A DNA stretch of 64,000 nt from Sporolactobacillus sp. THM7-7 (GCF_004153225.1 NZ_SEMB01000003.1:22064-86063); one strand, 5' to 3'. Positions 24,918-33,832 are shown, counted from the stretch's first letter. Notes: generated by a model not told the origin, from the letters alone. Program-made: numbers and translations.

Positions 24918-26462
24918 ATGGATATTGTCAAGAAGCACGCGATGATCGACATCGGGTCCAATTCCATCCGGCTTGTGGTCATCGGTATCGATAAATACTT
25001 TTTTTTTAAGGAATTGCACAACTTCAAAGCGGTAGCCAGGCTCAGCTCCTATATTGACGAGAATGAGAATCTGAATGATGAAGGCGTTTCCACCTTGCTG
25101 ACGATCCTGGAACGTTTTCAATTCCTTCTCAGCAGAGAACAAGGGCTGACGGCCATTGACGCTGTCGCTACTGCGGCGATGCGCAAAGCGAGAAACCGGG
25201 ATCGGGTCTTTGCCCTTGTTAAAAGGAAGACCGGTCTCTCGGTCCGCCTGCTGTCCGGTTTAAAAGAAGCCTATTATGGTTATTATGCGATTATCAACTC
25301 AACTTATATAGAAGACGGGATTTCGATCGATATCGGCGGCGGAAGTACGGAGGTGACGCTGTTCCGCAACCGCAGGCTCGTTCATGCCCACTCTTTTTCA
25401 TTCGGGGCCGTCACCCTATATCATACGTTTTTTGAGGGCGGGAATCCCGATGGCTTCATAAAGCTGGAAGCCTTCCTGAAAAAAACTTTTTCCGCCTTCG
25501 ACTGGCTCGTTGGTCAATCGCTCCCGGTTATCGGCATTGGCGGAAGCGCGCGGAATCTGGCGCGCATTGATCAGGCGCATCAGCATTACCGGATAGTCGG
25601 ACTCCACCAGTACACGCTGTCCCGCCGCCGGCTGAACGAGCTGGCGAAAGCGCTGGAAGCGATGTCCCTTGAAGAGCGTGAAGCGCTGGACGGGCTGTCA
25701 AAGGATCGATCGGACATTATCGTTCCGGCTGCCATCGTCATCAATACACTGGTAAACATGAACCATGGCGAAAAATTCATGCTGAGCGGCGAAGGGCTTC
25801 GCGAGGGCGTCTTCTATGAATGGCTGCTTAAAGCGAGGGGGATAGATCGTATTCCTTACGTACTGAATGAAAGTATTCGCCAGCTGCGGCGAAATTTTAA
25901 TCTGGATACACAACACACAAGTTACGTGAAGACGCTTGCTTTTCAGATTTTTGATGGACTTTTCCCGGTGATTGACCGGTCGTTTCCCGAGAAGCGAACC
26001 GCCTGGCTCCTGTCGCACAGTGCCGATTTGGCCTATATCGGGGAGTACGTGAACAATGAATCGAGCAGCGCGCATACCTTCTATTTATTGACGAATATTA
26101 ATATTAACGGAATCAGCCATCGGGACCGGCTCGCCATCGCCCTGATCGCTTCATTTAAATCGCGTTCGCAAATGCACGATTTTGCGGAGCCCTTTCGGAA
26201 AATGGTGACGAAGGATGAGCTGAAGCTGTGTGAGACTCTGGGTGCTGTTTTGCGCCTGGCCCATGATTTTGACCGGACGAGGCTGCACGTCGTGGATGAA
26301 GTAAAAGTAAAAATTTCTAAGAAAAAGCTGCCTCAACTCATTGCTTACTATCACGACGATCCTTACTTTGAATGTCAGGCCGCGCAAAAACATAAGAAGC
26401 ATCTCGAACGGGCTTTAAAAACGTCAATCACGGTCTGTTTTAAAAAAGGGTCGGGACGGTGA
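24918..26462 (+). CDS. ppx: exopolyphosphatase / Ppx-GppA family phosphatase
   Basis: A 514-residue protein with actin-like ATPase-fold signatures: AMIDIGSNSIRLVVIGID at the N terminus, ISIDIGGGSTEVTLFRNRRLV and SFSFGAVTLYHTFF, and GIGGSARNLARI. The C-terminal third (around ALIASFKSRSQMHDF and VLRLAHDFDRT) is the helical HD-like domain. It should release phosphate from the ends of polyphosphate, or hydrolyse pppGpp. GAGGAGG precedes ATG 24918. It is 40 nt after ppk2 and 27 nt before the PPK1-like gene, so co-transcription is likely. Confidence 0.9.
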   Translation: MDIVKKHAMIDIGSNSIRLVVIGIDKYFFFKELHNFKAVARLSSYIDENENLNDEGVSTLLTILERFQFLLSREQGLTAIDAVATAAMRKARNRDRVFALVKRKTGLSVRLLSGLKEAYYGYYAIINSTYIEDGISIDIGGGSTEVTLFRNRRLVHAHSFSFGAVTLYHTFFEGGNPDGFIKLEAFLKKTFSAFDWLVGQSLPVIGIGGSARNLARIDQAHQHYRIVGLHQYTLSRRRLNELAKALEAMSLEEREALDGLSKDRSDIIVPAAIVINTLVNMNHGEKFMLSGEGLREGVFYEWLLKARGIDRIPYVLNESIRQLRRNFNLDTQHTSYVKTLAFQIFDGLFPVIDRSFPEKRTAWLLSHSADLAYIGEYVNNESSSAHTFYLLTNININGISHRDRLAIALIASFKSRSQMHDFAEPFRKMVTKDELKLCETLGAVLRLAHDFDRTRLHVVDEVKVKISKKKLPQLIAYYHDDPYFECQAAQKHKKHLERALKTSITVCFKKGSGR

Positions 26463-26489
26463 GTCAAGGGAAAAGGAAGTTGTCACGGT

Positions 26490-27356
26490 ATGAAGCCGAT
26501 AAATCCCGCTCAGGAAAAAGAAAGAGCCAGAAATTGGCTTGTCTTGAACGAACGCATGCTTCAGGAGGCTAGAACCAGGCCGCTCCCGCTGCTTGAGAAG
26601 ATGCGGCGGGCCAGTATGATCATGTACAATATGGACGCTTTTTTTTCATTGATGTATCCTTTTTTACAGGAGGAGCCGCATCGTCCGGCCGAATCCGCGG
26701 GCGATGGCTTCCTGACGCTGTGCCGCCGGATCGCGGCCGGACTGGACGGCTATTTTCAATCCAAGCTTCGTACGGACCTGATGCAAGCCGGGATTCGTTT
26801 TGCCTCTGCCCATACGCTCACGAAGGCCGCCGACCTTGCATTTCTTGACGTGTGTTTTGAAAAAGTCATTTTTCCCGCGTTAACTCCACTCGTTGTTGAT
26901 GCCTCTCATCCATTTCCTAAGCTGAAGAGCCGATCGCTGAATCTTGCCGTAACCCTCGAACGTCGAGGGAGGAAAAGGCTCGGACTCGTTCCGGTTCCCG
27001 GATTGTTGCCTCGCTGCATTTTACTGCCTGAAAAACCGGTTACTTATGTTTTTTTGGAAGACGTCATGGCTCTTTTTGTCTCTAGGATGTTCAGCGATCT
27101 AATCGCAGACATATCCGTTTTCCGGGTCACCCGGGCTGCCGAATCTTCCGTTCTTGTCGGGAAATCCAGAACGCTCGCCCAAGGGAAAGCCGTCCGCCTG
27201 GAAATTCAGCGACCCGCTTCTCCCTTTATCAGGGAAACACTAATGCATGTCCTGGACCTGGACGAAAAGGATGTTTATCTTTCCTGGAGCCCGATCGATT
27301 TTCACTTTCTTTCCGGGGTTGAGCGGGATATTCCGGAAAAATTTATACATAGTTAA
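26490..27356 (+). CDS. PPK1-like protein lacking the catalytic C-terminal domains
   Basis: A 288-residue protein that aligns by eye to the N and head domains of polyphosphate kinase 1: LVLNERMLQEARTRPLPLLEKM, FEKVIFPALTPLVVDASHPFP, LNLAVTLERR, VYVFLEDV-like VTYVFLEDVMALF, FRVTRAAES and DLDEKDVYLSWSPIDF. PPK1 is normally about 690-720 residues; the two catalytic domains with the phosphorylated His are absent here and not found downstream, where a SAM riboswitch begins within 75 nt. It ends close to the domain border with no obvious frameshift. It may be a remnant or a non-catalytic partner of PPK2/Ppx. Confidence 0.75.
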   Translation: MKPINPAQEKERARNWLVLNERMLQEARTRPLPLLEKMRRASMIMYNMDAFFSLMYPFLQEEPHRPAESAGDGFLTLCRRIAAGLDGYFQSKLRTDLMQAGIRFASAHTLTKAADLAFLDVCFEKVIFPALTPLVVDASHPFPKLKSRSLNLAVTLERRGRKRLGLVPVPGLLPRCILLPEKPVTYVFLEDVMALFVSRMFSDLIADISVFRVTRAAESSVLVGKSRTLAQGKAVRLEIQRPASPFIRETLMHVLDLDEKDVYLSWSPIDFHFLSGVERDIPEKFIHS

Positions 27357-27430
27357 GGCAAAAAAAACTTTGACACGAAAGCTAATTCAATGTAAAATCA
27401 AAATCACTAATACGTCTAAGTCAACAATAT

Positions 27431-27582
27431 CTTATCGAGAGAGGCGGAGGGACAGGCCCCATGAAGCCCGGCAACCGGATGTTCCATCTTCAGGTGCCAA
27501 TTCCTGCAAAATCCTTCCGGGTTTTGAGAGATAAGAGAAGAGTCGGCCAGCATGCGCTTCTCTTGGCGGAGGGGCGCTTTTT
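27431..27582 (+). ncRNA. SAM riboswitch (S-box) with terminator
   Basis: The S-box core is plain: CTTATCGAGAG (27431), GGCGGAGGGACAGGCCC, GAAGCCCGGCAACC, GGTGCCAATTCCTGC and AGATAAGAG (to 27536). P1 pairs CTTAT with ATAAG. Downstream, AAGAGAAG (27533-27540) can pair exactly with CTTCTCTT (27557-27564) as antiterminator; the competing terminator is GCGCTTCTC / GAGGGGCGC (27554-27577) followed by TTTTT. High SAM should therefore stop transcription of metQNP. Confidence 0.95.
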
Positions 27583-27680
27583 ATTGGCGGTCGGAGGATC
27601 ATTGGCCTCCTTTTCATGACTCAGACAGAGATAGCAGGCTTAGATAAGTCCTAGTAATCATCTATTCTATTGGAGGGAAC

Positions 27681-28502
27681 ATGGTGAAAAAACTGCTGAA
27701 GGTGTTATCGGTTGGGTTGATTGTTTCTCTTATTTTTGTGCTGGCGGCCTGCGGGAACAGCTCTTCAGGCCCGCTGAGCGAAAAGGAACTGACGGTAGGG
27801 GTTACCGGCGGACCGCATGAACAGATTATGGAACAGGTGGTCAAGCTGGCTGAAAAGGACGGACTGAAGATTCATTTGAAAGTGTTTAATGATTACAATA
27901 CGCCAAATACGGCGCTGAACGATAAAGAACTCGATGCGAACAGTTATCAGACGATGCCTTTTTTGAAAGATCAGATCAAACAGAAAGACTATGACATTAC
28001 AGATATCTTTAAGACGGTCGCTTTTCCGATGGGCGTCTATTCTAAAAGCATTAAAGATTTGAAAGATCTGAAAAAGGGCGACAAGATTGCCGTCCCGAAC
28101 GATCCGGCCAATGAGCTCCGCGGTCTTCAGCTGTTTGAGAAAGCCGGTATCATCAAACTGAAAAAAGGATCTGGCGTGACGGCAACGAAGAAAGACGTAA
28201 TCTCTAATCCGAAGAACCTGGAAATCATTGAAATGGCCGCTGACCAGCTTCCGGCTCAGTTGAACGAGGTCGCCGCCGCAGCCATCAACACAAACTTTGC
28301 GATGGGCGCCGGATTGACGGTTAAAAAAGACTCGATCTTCCATGAGCCGCTTGTCAACAATCCGAACGCGAACTATTTTGTTGTCCGCACGGAAAATAAA
28401 GATGACGCGGTCGTCAAGAAGCTGAAAAAATACTACCAGTCACCGGAAGTCAAAGCATTTATTGATAAAAAGTTCGGCGGATCCGTTGTTGCTGCGTGGT
28501 AA
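27681..28502 (+). CDS. metQ: methionine ABC importer substrate-binding lipoprotein
   Basis: A 273-residue lipoprotein with signal peptide and lipobox LAAC near residue 23. Family markers of NlpA/MetQ are VGVTGGPHEQIMEQV, LNDKELDANSYQTMPFL, AFPMGVYSKSIKDLKDLKKGDKIAVPNDPANELRGLQL and INTNFAMGAGL. It should deliver methionine to MetNP outside the membrane. ATTGGAGGG precedes ATG 27681. The S-box upstream places the operon under SAM control. Confidence 0.93.
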   Translation: MVKKLLKVLSVGLIVSLIFVLAACGNSSSGPLSEKELTVGVTGGPHEQIMEQVVKLAEKDGLKIHLKVFNDYNTPNTALNDKELDANSYQTMPFLKDQIKQKDYDITDIFKTVAFPMGVYSKSIKDLKDLKKGDKIAVPNDPANELRGLQLFEKAGIIKLKKGSGVTATKKDVISNPKNLEIIEMAADQLPAQLNEVAAAAINTNFAMGAGLTVKKDSIFHEPLVNNPNANYFVVRTENKDDAVVKKLKKYYQSPEVKAFIDKKFGGSVVAAW

Positions 28503-28517
28503 GGGGGAAGTTGCATC

Positions 28518-29531
28518 GTGATTCAATTGCAGCATGTGTCAAAGACATTTAAAGTAGGTAAGAACAAAATTGAAGCGCTGAAAGATGTGTCTTTGGAAAT
28601 CAAAAAAGGAGAGATTTTCGGCGTCATCGGCTATAGCGGCGCCGGGAAAAGTACGCTGATCCGGTGCGTGAATCTGCTTGAGCGTCCGACAGGCGGGAGG
28701 GTATTTGTCGATGGTGTAGATATCCTTTCTTTGAATAAAAAAAACCTGCAAAAACTGCGCCGCAAAATCGGCATGATTTTCCAGGGGTACAATCTGCTTG
28801 CGACTGCCACCGTCTACGACAATGTTGCAATCCCTCTGATGCTGGAAGGTGTTCCGAAGCATGAGATCAAGGCGCGAACAGAAAAATATTTAGAAATTGT
28901 CGGTTTAAAGGAGCGAAGCGGGGCATACCCGAGCCAGCTCTCCGGCGGACAGAAACAGCGTGTGGCGATTGCCCGGGCGCTCGCCCATGAACCGGAAGTG
29001 CTGCTCAGCGATGAAGCGACCAGCGCGCTGGACCCGAATACCACAGATTCCATTCTTGAACTCTTGCTGAAAGTGAACAGGGAGCTTGGCATTACCATCT
29101 TCCTGATTACGCATGAACTGGATGTGATTCAGCGTATCTGCGATCGTGTGGCCGTCATGGAAAAAGGGCGGATCATCGAGTCCGGGACAGTGGTCGATAT
29201 CTTTACGAGGCCGAAAGAAGCGATGACCAAACAATTCGTCCGGAATGAATCTCGTTTCCGCATCCCGTCTCATGTGTACCGCGATCTGCTTGCGACAGGC
29301 AGGCTCGTGAATCTGACCTTTCTGGGCGAGTCGGCAAAGGATCCGGCTCTTGCGACGCTCGCGAAGCGTTACGATGTCCTACCGAGCATCATCGCTGGCG
29401 GTATCGACCAGCTGAAAGATCAGTCGATCGGCAATCTGCTTGTGCATCTTAAAGGAGAAGCGGATCAGGTGAGCGAAGCTGTCCGTTATTTAAGATCCGG
29501 GCATATCGTTGTGGAAGAGGTGAGCGGGTAA
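28518..29531 (+). CDS. metN: methionine ABC importer ATP-binding protein
   Basis: A 337-residue ATPase: Walker A GYSGAGKST, Q loop GMIFQGYNLL, signature [15 protein letters not shown], Walker B LLSDEATSALD and switch His in LITHELDV. The C-terminal part from about residue 260 (LVNLTFLGESAKDPALATLAKRY) is the NIL domain, which binds methionine and gives trans-inhibition in this family. It starts at GTG 28518 and its TAA overlaps the start of the permease gene (TAATG). Confidence 0.94.
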   Translation: MIQLQHVSKTFKVGKNKIEALKDVSLEIKKGEIFGVIGYSGAGKSTLIRCVNLLERPTGGRVFVDGVDILSLNKKNLQKLRRKIGMIFQGYNLLATATVYDNVAIPLMLEGVPKHEIKARTEKYLEIVGLKERSGAYPSQLSGGQKQRVAIARALAHEPEVLLSDEATSALDPNTTDSILELLLKVNRELGITIFLITHELDVIQRICDRVAVMEKGRIIESGTVVDIFTRPKEAMTKQFVRNESRFRIPSHVYRDLLATGRLVNLTFLGESAKDPALATLAKRYDVLPSIIAGGIDQLKDQSIGNLLVHLKGEADQVSEAVRYLRSGHIVVEEVSG

Positions 29532-30193
29532 TGGCCGACTTTTTTAATGAGTGGGGCGACACGATTTGGGAAGGTTTTATTCAGACGATGCAAATGACGG
29601 GCATTTCCCTGCTTTTTTCGATTATTATCGGAATCCCGCTCGGTGTTCTGCTTGTTCTGACAAGAAAAAACGGACAGGCGGAAAACCTTGCTTTCTATAC
29701 GGTTTTAAATACGGTCATTAATGTGATCCGTTCTATTCCGTTTATCATCCTGCTCTTTTTTATTCTTCCGTTTACGAAGCTGATCGCCGGAACAACGATC
29801 GGGGTTAAGGGTGTCATCGTTCCTTTGGTTGTCTCTTGTGCGCCGTACATTGCCCGATTAATGGAATCGGCGATGCTGGAGGTCAATCGGGGCGTCATCG
29901 AAGCCTATCAGTCGATGGGGATTTCCACGCCGAAAATTATCTGGCATGTCGTCATTCGCGAAGCACGCTCCCCGATGATTCTTGGACTCACGATTGCCAC
30001 CATTGGACTCATCGGCGAGACGGCGATGGCCGGACTTGTCGGAGCCGGGGGGCTTGGCGACCTGGCGTACCAGTTCGGACATGTACGTTTCCAGCCAGAC
30101 GTCATGTATGCCGTCATCATTATCCTGATCATCATTGTTCAGATTATCCAGTCGGTCGGTAATGCGTTTGCACGAAAGCTGAAAAAGGATTAA
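29531..30193 (+). CDS. metP: methionine ABC importer permease
   Basis: A 220-residue membrane protein with five or six helices, MetI type: GDTIWEGFIQTMQMTGISLL, IPLGVLLVLTRKNGQ, NVIRSIPFIILLFFILPFT and the coupling loop EAYQSMGISTPKIIWHVVI, then GLIGETAMAGLVGAGGLGDLAYQFG. Its start codon overlaps the metN stop by one base. A terminator follows 55 nt later, so the operon is metQ-metN-metP. Confidence 0.93.
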   Translation: MADFFNEWGDTIWEGFIQTMQMTGISLLFSIIIGIPLGVLLVLTRKNGQAENLAFYTVLNTVINVIRSIPFIILLFFILPFTKLIAGTTIGVKGVIVPLVVSCAPYIARLMESAMLEVNRGVIEAYQSMGISTPKIIWHVVIREARSPMILGLTIATIGLIGETAMAGLVGAGGLGDLAYQFGHVRFQPDVMYAVIIILIIIVQIIQSVGNAFARKLKKD

Positions 30194-30247
30194 TAAAGAA
30201 AAAGGAAACGATTGATTATCGGCCGAGTTTCCGGCAATAAAAGACAG

Positions 30248-30283
30248 AACCGATTCGTAAAAGATGTTACGGGTCGGTTTATT
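30248..30283 (+). terminator. terminator of the metQNP operon
   Basis: AACCGATTCGTAA / TTACGGGTCGGTTT stem with a six-base loop and a T-rich tail. Confidence 0.8.
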
Positions 30284-30344
30284 TGATTATAGAAAAATTA
30301 ACAGATGAAAATAATCGGATCGAAATCGGGCAAAACCGGGCCAA

Positions 30345-30458
30345 GTTTAGGTGTCGATGAATCTGGAAGCGACGTTAGAGAATGAGGCCGAGACGTTGTA
30401 GAAAGTGAGCGTGACGTTGCCGAATATGGCTGCGACATCGTTGAATGTGAGAGTAATT
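30345..30458. repeat. degenerate tandem repeat, 21-nt period, GACGTTG core
   Basis: About five units of 21 nt in the gap between metP and gldA, each of the form GACGTTG-NN-GAATATGGCTGC: GCGACGTTA, GAGACGTTG, GTGACGTTG and GCGACATCG are regularly spaced. The period equals that of the arrays at 1-232, 35790-35875 and 51655-51800, though the core sequence differs. No protein is apparent. Confidence 0.65.
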
Positions 30459-30464
30459 ATGTAA

Positions 30465-30502
30465 AAAAGGAGCATCTGGTTTTTTTCGAGAAAACCGATG
30501 CC
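30465..30502 (-). terminator. terminator of gldA
   Basis: On the minus strand GCATCGGTTTT and AAAACCAGATGC form a stem around CTCGAAA, followed by TCCTTTTTT, 35 nt past the gldA stop. Confidence 0.75.
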
Positions 30503-30537
30503 CGTATAAAAGCGTCTTATGTCAAATTGTGCGTCTG

Positions 30538-31668
30538 TCAGTCATGATACGATTCTGCGATGGCGTCGGCCGCGACGATGGCGTTGAACACGTCGTCCGG
30601 GGTCACTTCAAACGGCATGTTGCCCATCGTATCGTTTTTTGCACAAGACAGCTCAGCCACTTTCCGCCATTCTTCTTCGACAAACTGTTCCACGCCGAGG
30701 TCTTTTAAAGTAAGCGGGAGTCCTACCGCTTTGATGATTCGAATGACTTCCTCCATCTCTTCTTGCGGGGCGTTTTCCAGAACGAGCTGGGTAAGCAGAC
30801 CAAATGTGACTTTTTCGCCGTGCTGCACGCGATGCAAAGTTGGTACGGCCGTCATGCCATTGTGTACGGCGTGCGCCGCGGCGAGTCCGCCGGATTCCGC
30901 ACCGACGCCGCTAAGATAGATGGTCGCCTCAATCGTCGCTTCGACGGCCGGGGTTGATAACTTCCGGCCTACGGCGCGCATAGCCGGGACCGCGTTATGC
31001 TTAATCGTGTCATAACATAGTTTGGCCAGGCCTACGCCGACTAAGGATGGCTTTAAATTGACAAGGTTCAGTCCGTTGGCCCGGTAGCAGGCGCGTGCTT
31101 CAAAATATGTTGTTAAGCCATCCCCGATGCCGGCCGCAAAAAAGCGGGACGGCGCCGCGGCGAGGATTTCCGTGTCCGCAATGACCATGTCCGGATTGCT
31201 TGGCAGGAAGAGATAATGATCAAACTGTCCTTCGTCTGTATATATAACGGCAAGAGATGTGCAAGGCGCATCAGTAGAGGCGATGGTCGGATAAATCACA
31301 ACCGGCAGTTTTTCGTGGTAGGCGGTCGCTTTCGCCGTGTCCAACGTCTTTCCCCCGCCAATGCCGACGATCACATTCGCGCCGGCTCCGCGCGCTAGTT
31401 TGCGGTTGCGGTTAATTTCAGTCTGTGAGCATTCATAGTTAAATTTTTCAAATGCCGCTTTTTTCCCAGCGGATCGCATAGAAGCACCGGCTTCTTCTCT
31501 TGCTCTCTCGACAATAAATTCATCACAAATAAAGTAAGCGCTGTCACCAATTAGTGAAATATAGTCAGCGATATGGGAAAGGATCCCTTTTCCGACAATA
31601 AATTTTTTGGGCGATGTAATAGATTTTGCTAATTTGTCTGTTTTTTTCAGCGTTGCTGTTTCTGACAT
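30538..31668 (-). CDS. gldA: glycerol dehydrogenase (iron/zinc-type)
   Basis: A 376-residue enzyme of the iron-containing alcohol dehydrogenase superfamily, GldA branch. It has VIVGIGGGKTLDTAKA for NAD, PTIASTDAPCTSLAVIYT, and the metal ligands in GIGDGLTT (Asp), AAHAVHNG (His) and HRVQHGEKVTFG (His). It should oxidise glycerol to dihydroxyacetone with NAD. ATG 31668 follows AAAGGGATG. A catabolite-responsive-element-like site lies about 60 bp upstream, agreeing with control by carbon source. No dihydroxyacetone kinase is adjacent. Confidence 0.92.
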   Translation of the reverse strand: MSETATLKKTDKLAKSITSPKKFIVGKGILSHIADYISLIGDSAYFICDEFIVERAREEAGASMRSAGKKAAFEKFNYECSQTEINRNRKLARGAGANVIVGIGGGKTLDTAKATAYHEKLPVVIYPTIASTDAPCTSLAVIYTDEGQFDHYLFLPSNPDMVIADTEILAAAPSRFFAAGIGDGLTTYFEARACYRANGLNLVNLKPSLVGVGLAKLCYDTIKHNAVPAMRAVGRKLSTPAVEATIEATIYLSGVGAESGGLAAAHAVHNGMTAVPTLHRVQHGEKVTFGLLTQLVLENAPQEEMEEVIRIIKAVGLPLTLKDLGVEQFVEEEWRKVAELSCAKNDTMGNMPFEVTPDDVFNAIVAADAIAESYHD

Positions 31669-31727
31669 GAATGATCATCCCTTTCTTTGATAGGTTTATT
31701 ATAAAAGAAAGGGTGAAAAAAATATAC

Positions 31728-31743
31728 AAAAAGCGTTTACAAA
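31728..31743 (-). promoter_or_regulatory. CcpA cre-like site upstream of gldA
   Basis: On the minus strand TTGTAAACGCTTTTTG fits the first half of the cre consensus (WTGNAARCGNWWWCAW) fully and the second half weakly. It lies just upstream of the likely -10 (TATAAT, 31698-31703), where CcpA would repress. Confidence 0.45.
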
Positions 31744-31807
31744 ATTGAACTTTTTTTGAATTATACTATTTTTATCCGTTTTTCCTGTAAAAGGGATGTT
31801 TTTTCTA

Positions 31808-31834
31808 TTGACATGTAAAAAAGACTGTGATAAT
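31808..31834 (+). promoter_or_regulatory. candidate sigma-A promoter of ppaC
   Basis: TTGACA (31808-31813) and GATAAT (31829-31834), with a short 15-nt spacer. If used, the mRNA leader is about 175 nt (31842-32016) and includes a CCAACA..TGTTGG hairpin near 31929-31955. No known riboswitch was recognised in this leader; the rest of 31744-32016 holds no gene. Confidence 0.4.
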
Positions 31835-32016
31835 CATCGAGGTCTCTTTCTTCTAATATGTCCGAAAGCAGATAGATGTTACAGTCGCATCGTAAGCAAC
31901 AAAAAACGCGTGACGATTGAAATTATCCAACAGATAAGGTATGTTTTTGTTGGGTGACTATGAACGGGTTTTCAAATCTGTGAGTAGCCAAAACAACGTC
32001 ATTAAGGGGTAGAAAA

Positions 32017-32949
32017 ATGGGAAAAGTTCTGGTATTCGGGCATAAGAGCCCAGACACGGATGCGATTTGCTCGGCGATCGCGTTTGCGGACCTGAAGCAG
32101 CAACTGGGTGAAAAAGAAGTTGAACCGGTTCGCCTGGGCGAATTGAACGGAGAGACGGAGTATGTCTTAAAACATTTTAATGTCGAGGCACCGCGTCTGG
32201 TCAGCGCCGTATCGAATGAAGCGCCGGCCGTTTATCTCGTGGATCATAACGAGCCGGTACAGAGTGTAGACGATATAGACAAAGTCGATGTTCTGTCGGT
32301 CGTCGATCACCACAGGATCGCAAATTTCGAGACGAGCTCGCCGATTTATTATCGCGCGGAACCGGTAGGCTGCACGGCTACCATTCTCAACAAACTTTAT
32401 AAGGAAAACGGGATCGACATTCCAAAGACGATTGCCGGATTGATGCTGTCGGCAATCATTTCCGATACACTCCTCTTCAAATCGCCGACGTGTACGGATG
32501 AAGATGTGGCAGCGGCCCACGAATTGGAAAAAATCTCGGGTATGGACGCAGATTCCTACGGTCTTGCGATGCTTAAGGCCGGAACCAATATTGGGGACAA
32601 GTCGGCCGACGAACTGATTAAGCTTGATATGAAGCCTTTTGAGATGGGGAAATACGCGGTGGAAATCGCTCAGGTCAACGTCGTCGATACTGATGATGCC
32701 CTGTCCCGGCAAAATGAGCTTGAAGAGGCGATCAACAAAGAAATTGACGCCAAAAATCTGGACTTGTTTGTCCTCGCCGTAACTAATATTCTGACCAGCG
32801 ATTCGGAAGCGCTCATCCTCGGCAAGGCTGCTGCTGCGGCGGAAAACGCGTTTAAAGTGAAGCTGATCCATAACACGGCAACGCTTAAAGGCGTTGTCTC
32901 CCGTAAAAAACAAATTGTACCTGTTCTGACAGAAGAGCTGGAAAAATAA
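32017..32949 (+). CDS. ppaC: manganese-dependent inorganic pyrophosphatase (family II)
   Basis: A 310-residue DHH-superfamily enzyme. Metal ligands are visible in [16 protein letters not shown] (His9, Asp13, Asp15), AVYLVDHNE and the DHH motif [10 protein letters not shown] near residue 97; the C-terminal SRKKQIVP is the substrate-binding SRKKQ motif. It hydrolyses pyrophosphate to phosphate in the cytosol, pulling biosynthetic reactions forward. AAGGGG precedes ATG 32017. It is monocistronic, with a terminator after it. Confidence 0.95.
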   Translation: MGKVLVFGHKSPDTDAICSAIAFADLKQQLGEKEVEPVRLGELNGETEYVLKHFNVEAPRLVSAVSNEAPAVYLVDHNEPVQSVDDIDKVDVLSVVDHHRIANFETSSPIYYRAEPVGCTATILNKLYKENGIDIPKTIAGLMLSAIISDTLLFKSPTCTDEDVAAAHELEKISGMDADSYGLAMLKAGTNIGDKSADELIKLDMKPFEMGKYAVEIAQVNVVDTDDALSRQNELEEAINKEIDAKNLDLFVLAVTNILTSDSEALILGKAAAAAENAFKVKLIHNTATLKGVVSRKKQIVPVLTEELEK

Positions 32950-32982
32950 GATTCATTGTTAAAAACGGCGGACGGACCGGTT

Positions 32983-33022
32983 AGAAGCAAGGGGGAGATG
33001 CTGATCCCCTGCTTCTTTTTTT
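32983..33022 (+). terminator. terminator of ppaC
   Basis: GAAGCAAGGGGGA / TCCCCTGCTTC stem followed by a run of eight T. Confidence 0.88.
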
Positions 33023-33083
33023 CTTATATTTCATTTCGTCTTGACAAGCCGTGCCATAAGAAAAGGAGAGAGGGGTCAGGAAT

Positions 33084-33830
33084 ATGAAGATAAATCCGGT
33101 AATAGAAACACTGCTGAACCATCGATCAATTCGCAAATTCAAGGATCAGGCGCTCACCGAAAAACAAATCCGTATTCTTGTTGAGAGTGCGCAGGCGGCA
33201 TCGACTTCGAGCTATACTCAGTCCTACTCAATTATTGGAGTGGACGATCCGAAAATAAAAAAACAACTTCGTGCCATCGCCTCGGACCAGGCTTACGTCG
33301 AACAAAACGGCTGCTTCTTCGTCTTCGTTGCCGACCAGTATCGGAACAAGATGATCGGAGAAACCAGCGGGGAGAGCACGGCGGTACTGAATACGACACA
33401 GCGTCTGCTTGTCGCGCTCGGCGACGCCTGCTTTGCGGCGCAAAACATGGCCGTAGCGGCGGAGTCTATGGGACTCGGCATCTGCTATATCGGCAGTATT
33501 CAAAATGATATTGATAAAACGTCTGAGATTCTCCATCTGCCGGACTTTGCCTTTCCGTTCTTCGGGATGGCTGTCGGTTACCCGGATCAGCATCCGGAGA
33601 AAAAACCGCGCCTGCCTTTCGCTGCGATTTACCATCATAACCGGTACAATCCGGCCCCGGACCAGAATTCGCTCAAAGCGTATGATCAGAGGGTGGCCGA
33701 CTATTACCGGATGCGAACCGGCGGCCAGCGTGAAGAGACATGGACCAGCCAGATTGCCGACGGTCTCGGCCGTCCTTACCGGAAGGCTCTGAAACCGTAT
33801 CTTGAACGGCATCACCTCGGCCTTCGCTGA
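33084..33830 (+). CDS. NfrA/NfsA-type NADPH-dependent flavin reductase (nitroreductase)
   Basis: A 248-residue FMN enzyme. The N-terminal NHRSIRKFKDQALTEKQIRILVESAQAASTSSYTQSYSIIGV is typical of NfrA/NfsA (FRP) reductases; GDACFAAQNMAVAAESMGLGICYIGSI and GMAVGYPDQHPEKKPRLP follow in the expected order. Length fits the family (about 240-250). It should reduce FMN, nitroaromatics or disulfides using NADPH. AAAGGAGAGAGGGG lies upstream of ATG 33084. The next gene starts three bases beyond its stop. Confidence 0.9.
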   Translation: MKINPVIETLLNHRSIRKFKDQALTEKQIRILVESAQAASTSSYTQSYSIIGVDDPKIKKQLRAIASDQAYVEQNGCFFVFVADQYRNKMIGETSGESTAVLNTTQRLLVALGDACFAAQNMAVAAESMGLGICYIGSIQNDIDKTSEILHLPDFAFPFFGMAVGYPDQHPEKKPRLPFAAIYHHNRYNPAPDQNSLKAYDQRVADYYRMRTGGQREETWTSQIADGLGRPYRKALKPYLERHHLGLR

Positions 33831-33832
33831 TC

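Noticed and set aside
27431-27680. Possible short gene between the PPK1-like fragment and metQ, or the lost PPK1 C-terminus
   Set aside because: The space is filled by the SAM riboswitch and its terminator; no PPK1 catalytic motif in any frame.
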